Below, piece by piece: positions 46,356-48,496 of a DNA stretch of 48,496 nucleotides; the stretch's first letter is position 1, and each line of letters opens with the position of its first letter. Source of the stretch: Atopobiaceae bacterium (GTDB taxonomy: Bacteria > Actinomycetota > Coriobacteriia > Coriobacteriales > Atopobiaceae). Made by a program: the position numbers and the translations under genes. The DNA lies in NCBI GenBank assembly GCA_030525685.1, contig JAUNEG010000015.1:1-48496 (forward strand), read 5' to 3'. Under the pieces are notes generated by a model. It was not told the DNA's origin. It worked only from the letters and a program-made list of their open reading frames with translations, and searched no databases.

Positions 46356-47045
46356 ATGACGAACGAGAAGAACGACGGCTCGCAGATGGACGGCTTCGCG
46401 CTGGGCAGGCTGGCGCTCGTGTGCCGCTGGCGGCTCGCCGGCCGCGCGCTGCCGCTCGAGAACCGCCACCTGCGCGCGCTCGGGCGTAGACTCGTCGCGG
46501 ACGAGCCCGTGTCGAAGCAGCTCGTCGCCTGGGCGAAGCAGCACATCGAGTGGACGCTCGCCGACGGCGCGACGCGACACCCCGACGGCATCCTCATGCT
46601 CGTCCTCGACGAGGCCGGGCGCGCCGCCATGACCGTGGGCCCCTACGAGCCGCTGGCCGTGACCACCTCCTCGGCCCTCGCGGAGCGTGCGCAGCTCGCC
46701 GCGCGCGAGGCGGCCGAGACCGGCGTGGCGCCGGAGACCCTATGGGCCGTCCGGGGCGACGTCCTCGTGGCGGGCTGCCCCATCGACCAGCCCCTCTCGG
46801 GCGCCGCGAGCCTCGTCGCGGACCTCGCCAAGACCACGGGCGTCCCCGTCTCCCGGGAGGCCGACCTCGCCCGCCGCGTCATGAACGGCGACAAGGACCA
46901 TGACGAGCTGCTCCTCGTCTCGGACGAGCACGGCGTGGTGCCTGCCTCCGATGCGGCCGGTCCGCATGCCCGCCGTCTGGCGGACGGGTACGCCCGCCTG
47001 CTCGAGACGACCCGTCGGCAGCGGGCCTGCGCGCGCCGGGTATAA
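46356..47045 (+). CDS. Class IV aminotransferase-like protein, probably degenerate
   Basis: A 229-residue protein starting MTNEKNDGSQMDGFALGRLA, with GGGGAGG 4 bases before the ATG. The second half has the run of motifs of fold-type IV PLP enzymes (branched-chain aminotransferase, ADC lyase): an AAREAAETGVAPETLWAVRG segment, GAASLVADLAKTTGVPVSRE, and DELLLVSDEHGVVPASDAAG. The Lys that binds PLP is not visible at the expected place (TTSSALAERAQ). The family call is by motif pattern only and no function is proposed. Confidence 0.6.
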   Translation: MTNEKNDGSQMDGFALGRLALVCRWRLAGRALPLENRHLRALGRRLVADEPVSKQLVAWAKQHIEWTLADGATRHPDGILMLVLDEAGRAAMTVGPYEPLAVTTSSALAERAQLAAREAAETGVAPETLWAVRGDVLVAGCPIDQPLSGAASLVADLAKTTGVPVSREADLARRVMNGDKDHDELLLVSDEHGVVPASDAAGPHARRLADGYARLLETTRRQRACARRV

Positions 47046-47081
47046 TGGGAGAGTCACCCGAGCCCGAGAGGGAGGTCGGAT

Positions 47082-47765
47082 ATGGACCAGAACAACCAGG
47101 GCACCCCGCCCCGGCCCGACACGCCGTTCCCGTCACAGCCCCAGGCGCAGCAGCGCCCGCCGGTCCCGACACCGCCCGCGGAACAGGCCCCGGCCGACTG
47201 GGGCCGCATCGGCGGCGGGCTTCTCGCCTTCATCGTCCTGCAGGCGATCCAGACCTTCGCCCTGCTCTCGGCCTTCCCGTCCGCGCTGGAGGACGCGCTC
47301 GAGAGCGTCATGACCAGCGGGCTCGGCGTCTTCGGACTCGCCCAGGCCGCGTCCGAGTGGATCGCGCTCGCGACGCTCGTCGCCTACGCCGTGGTCATCT
47401 TCATCGCCATGGCTCAGCTCGTGCAGCGCCACCCGTCCTTCCTGCGCAACTTCCAGGTCGCCGGCATCATCGCCATTGTCGGCAACCTCGCCGTGTTCCT
47501 CATCATGGAGGGGGTCCACGTCTACTACTCGACGCTCGCCGGCGCGTTTGCCCCCGACACCTCGTACGGCGACTCCTACTCGTGGCAGGCGGGCTCGCAC
47601 TGGACGCTGGTGATCCTGGCCCTCATGTGGACGATCTTCTGGACGCTGTACTTCGCGCGCTCGGTCCGCATGCGCCACTACATGAGCCCCGACAACCCCT
47701 ACACCACGGCAAACGGCCTCCCCTACGTGGAGCGCGCCCTCTTCGGCAAGGGGATGCGCGGCTAG
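47082..47765 (+). CDS. Multi-span membrane protein of unknown function
   Basis: A 227-residue protein. The first 40 residues are a Pro/Gln-rich cytoplasmic-type linker. Four spans follow, around GLLAFIVLQAIQTFALLSAF, WIALATLVAYAVVIFIAMAQ, VAGIIAIVGNLAVFLIMEGV and WTLVILALMWTIFWTLYFAR, ending with SVRMRHYMSPDNPYT. The layout recalls DUF2569-type proteins but the resemblance is weak. GGGAGG lies 6 bases before the ATG. It is 37 bases after the aminotransferase-like gene and may be cotranscribed. Confidence 0.72.
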   Translation: MDQNNQGTPPRPDTPFPSQPQAQQRPPVPTPPAEQAPADWGRIGGGLLAFIVLQAIQTFALLSAFPSALEDALESVMTSGLGVFGLAQAASEWIALATLVAYAVVIFIAMAQLVQRHPSFLRNFQVAGIIAIVGNLAVFLIMEGVHVYYSTLAGAFAPDTSYGDSYSWQAGSHWTLVILALMWTIFWTLYFARSVRMRHYMSPDNPYTTANGLPYVERALFGKGMRG

Positions 47766-47855
47766 GGCGCCGCTGGGGCAGCGCGCCGCGCGCCGTTGCC
47801 GCGCGTTCGCCGAGCGCTCACCGCTCTTCTCGCCCGCCTCGCTCTTTTTGGGTAG

Positions 47856-48496
<641 letters not shown>

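Noticed and set aside
43721..46630. 969-codon minus-strand frame ending in the GNAT protein
   Set aside because: Only the last 216 codons are the GNAT gene, which has its own ribosome site; the rest is antisense to purH.

Overview
The window is high-GC DNA from an actinobacterium, most likely the class Coriobacteriia (Olsenella/Atopobium-like). The reasons are the gene order at the replication origin (yidC, jag, rsmG, parA, parB on one side; dnaA, dnaN, recF, dciA, gyrB, gyrA on the other), paired WYL regulators, and a pyruvate:ferredoxin oxidoreductase at the right edge that suggests anaerobic metabolism. Taxonomy is inferred from gene content and was not tested by a search. Most genes left of about 28.5 kb lie on the minus strand and most to the right lie on the plus strand, as expected for genes co-oriented with replication leaving an origin near dnaA.

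Left part (1-16 kb). The first kilobase is lower in GC and carries an EcoRI-family adenine methyltransferase beyond the 3' end of tRNA-Arg(CCT), which looks like the end of an integrated element. Core minus-strand genes follow: a membrane protein, purC, a two-component system (response regulator and histidine kinase), a Tat lipoprotein, a TSCPD protein, purB, argH and argG. argG is preceded by a leader with a small Arg-rich peptide and an intrinsic terminator, a probable arginine attenuator not previously listed as a gene here. Upstream of it are two tandem units of about 112 bp bounded by inverted repeats, then tRNA-Lys, an M29 aminopeptidase, tRNA-Gly and a degenerate M28-like membrane peptidase.

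Middle (16-34 kb). Two overlapping WYL regulators face a DinG-type helicase/exonuclease, ddl and rlmN. Then comes the origin region: parB-parA with three parS sites, rsmG, jag, yidC, yidD, rnpA and rpmH. DnaA-box-like sequences lie between rpmH and dnaA and again between dnaA and dnaN, where a DnaA-trio-like tract precedes dnaN. A histidine-kinase-type ATPase gene just before dnaA appears to be split by a frameshift.

Right part (34-48.5 kb). gyrB and gyrA are followed by a strong terminator, a DUF151 nuclease, tRNA-Ile and tRNA-Ala, serS, tRNA-Arg(ACG), tRNA-Ser, a glutamyl-Q tRNA(Asp) synthetase, a GNAT acetyltransferase, purH, a protein resembling class IV aminotransferases but without an obvious catalytic lysine, a membrane protein, and the start of nifJ. 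Several palindromic repeats sit in the intergenic regions. No CRISPR array, rRNA gene or transposase was seen.
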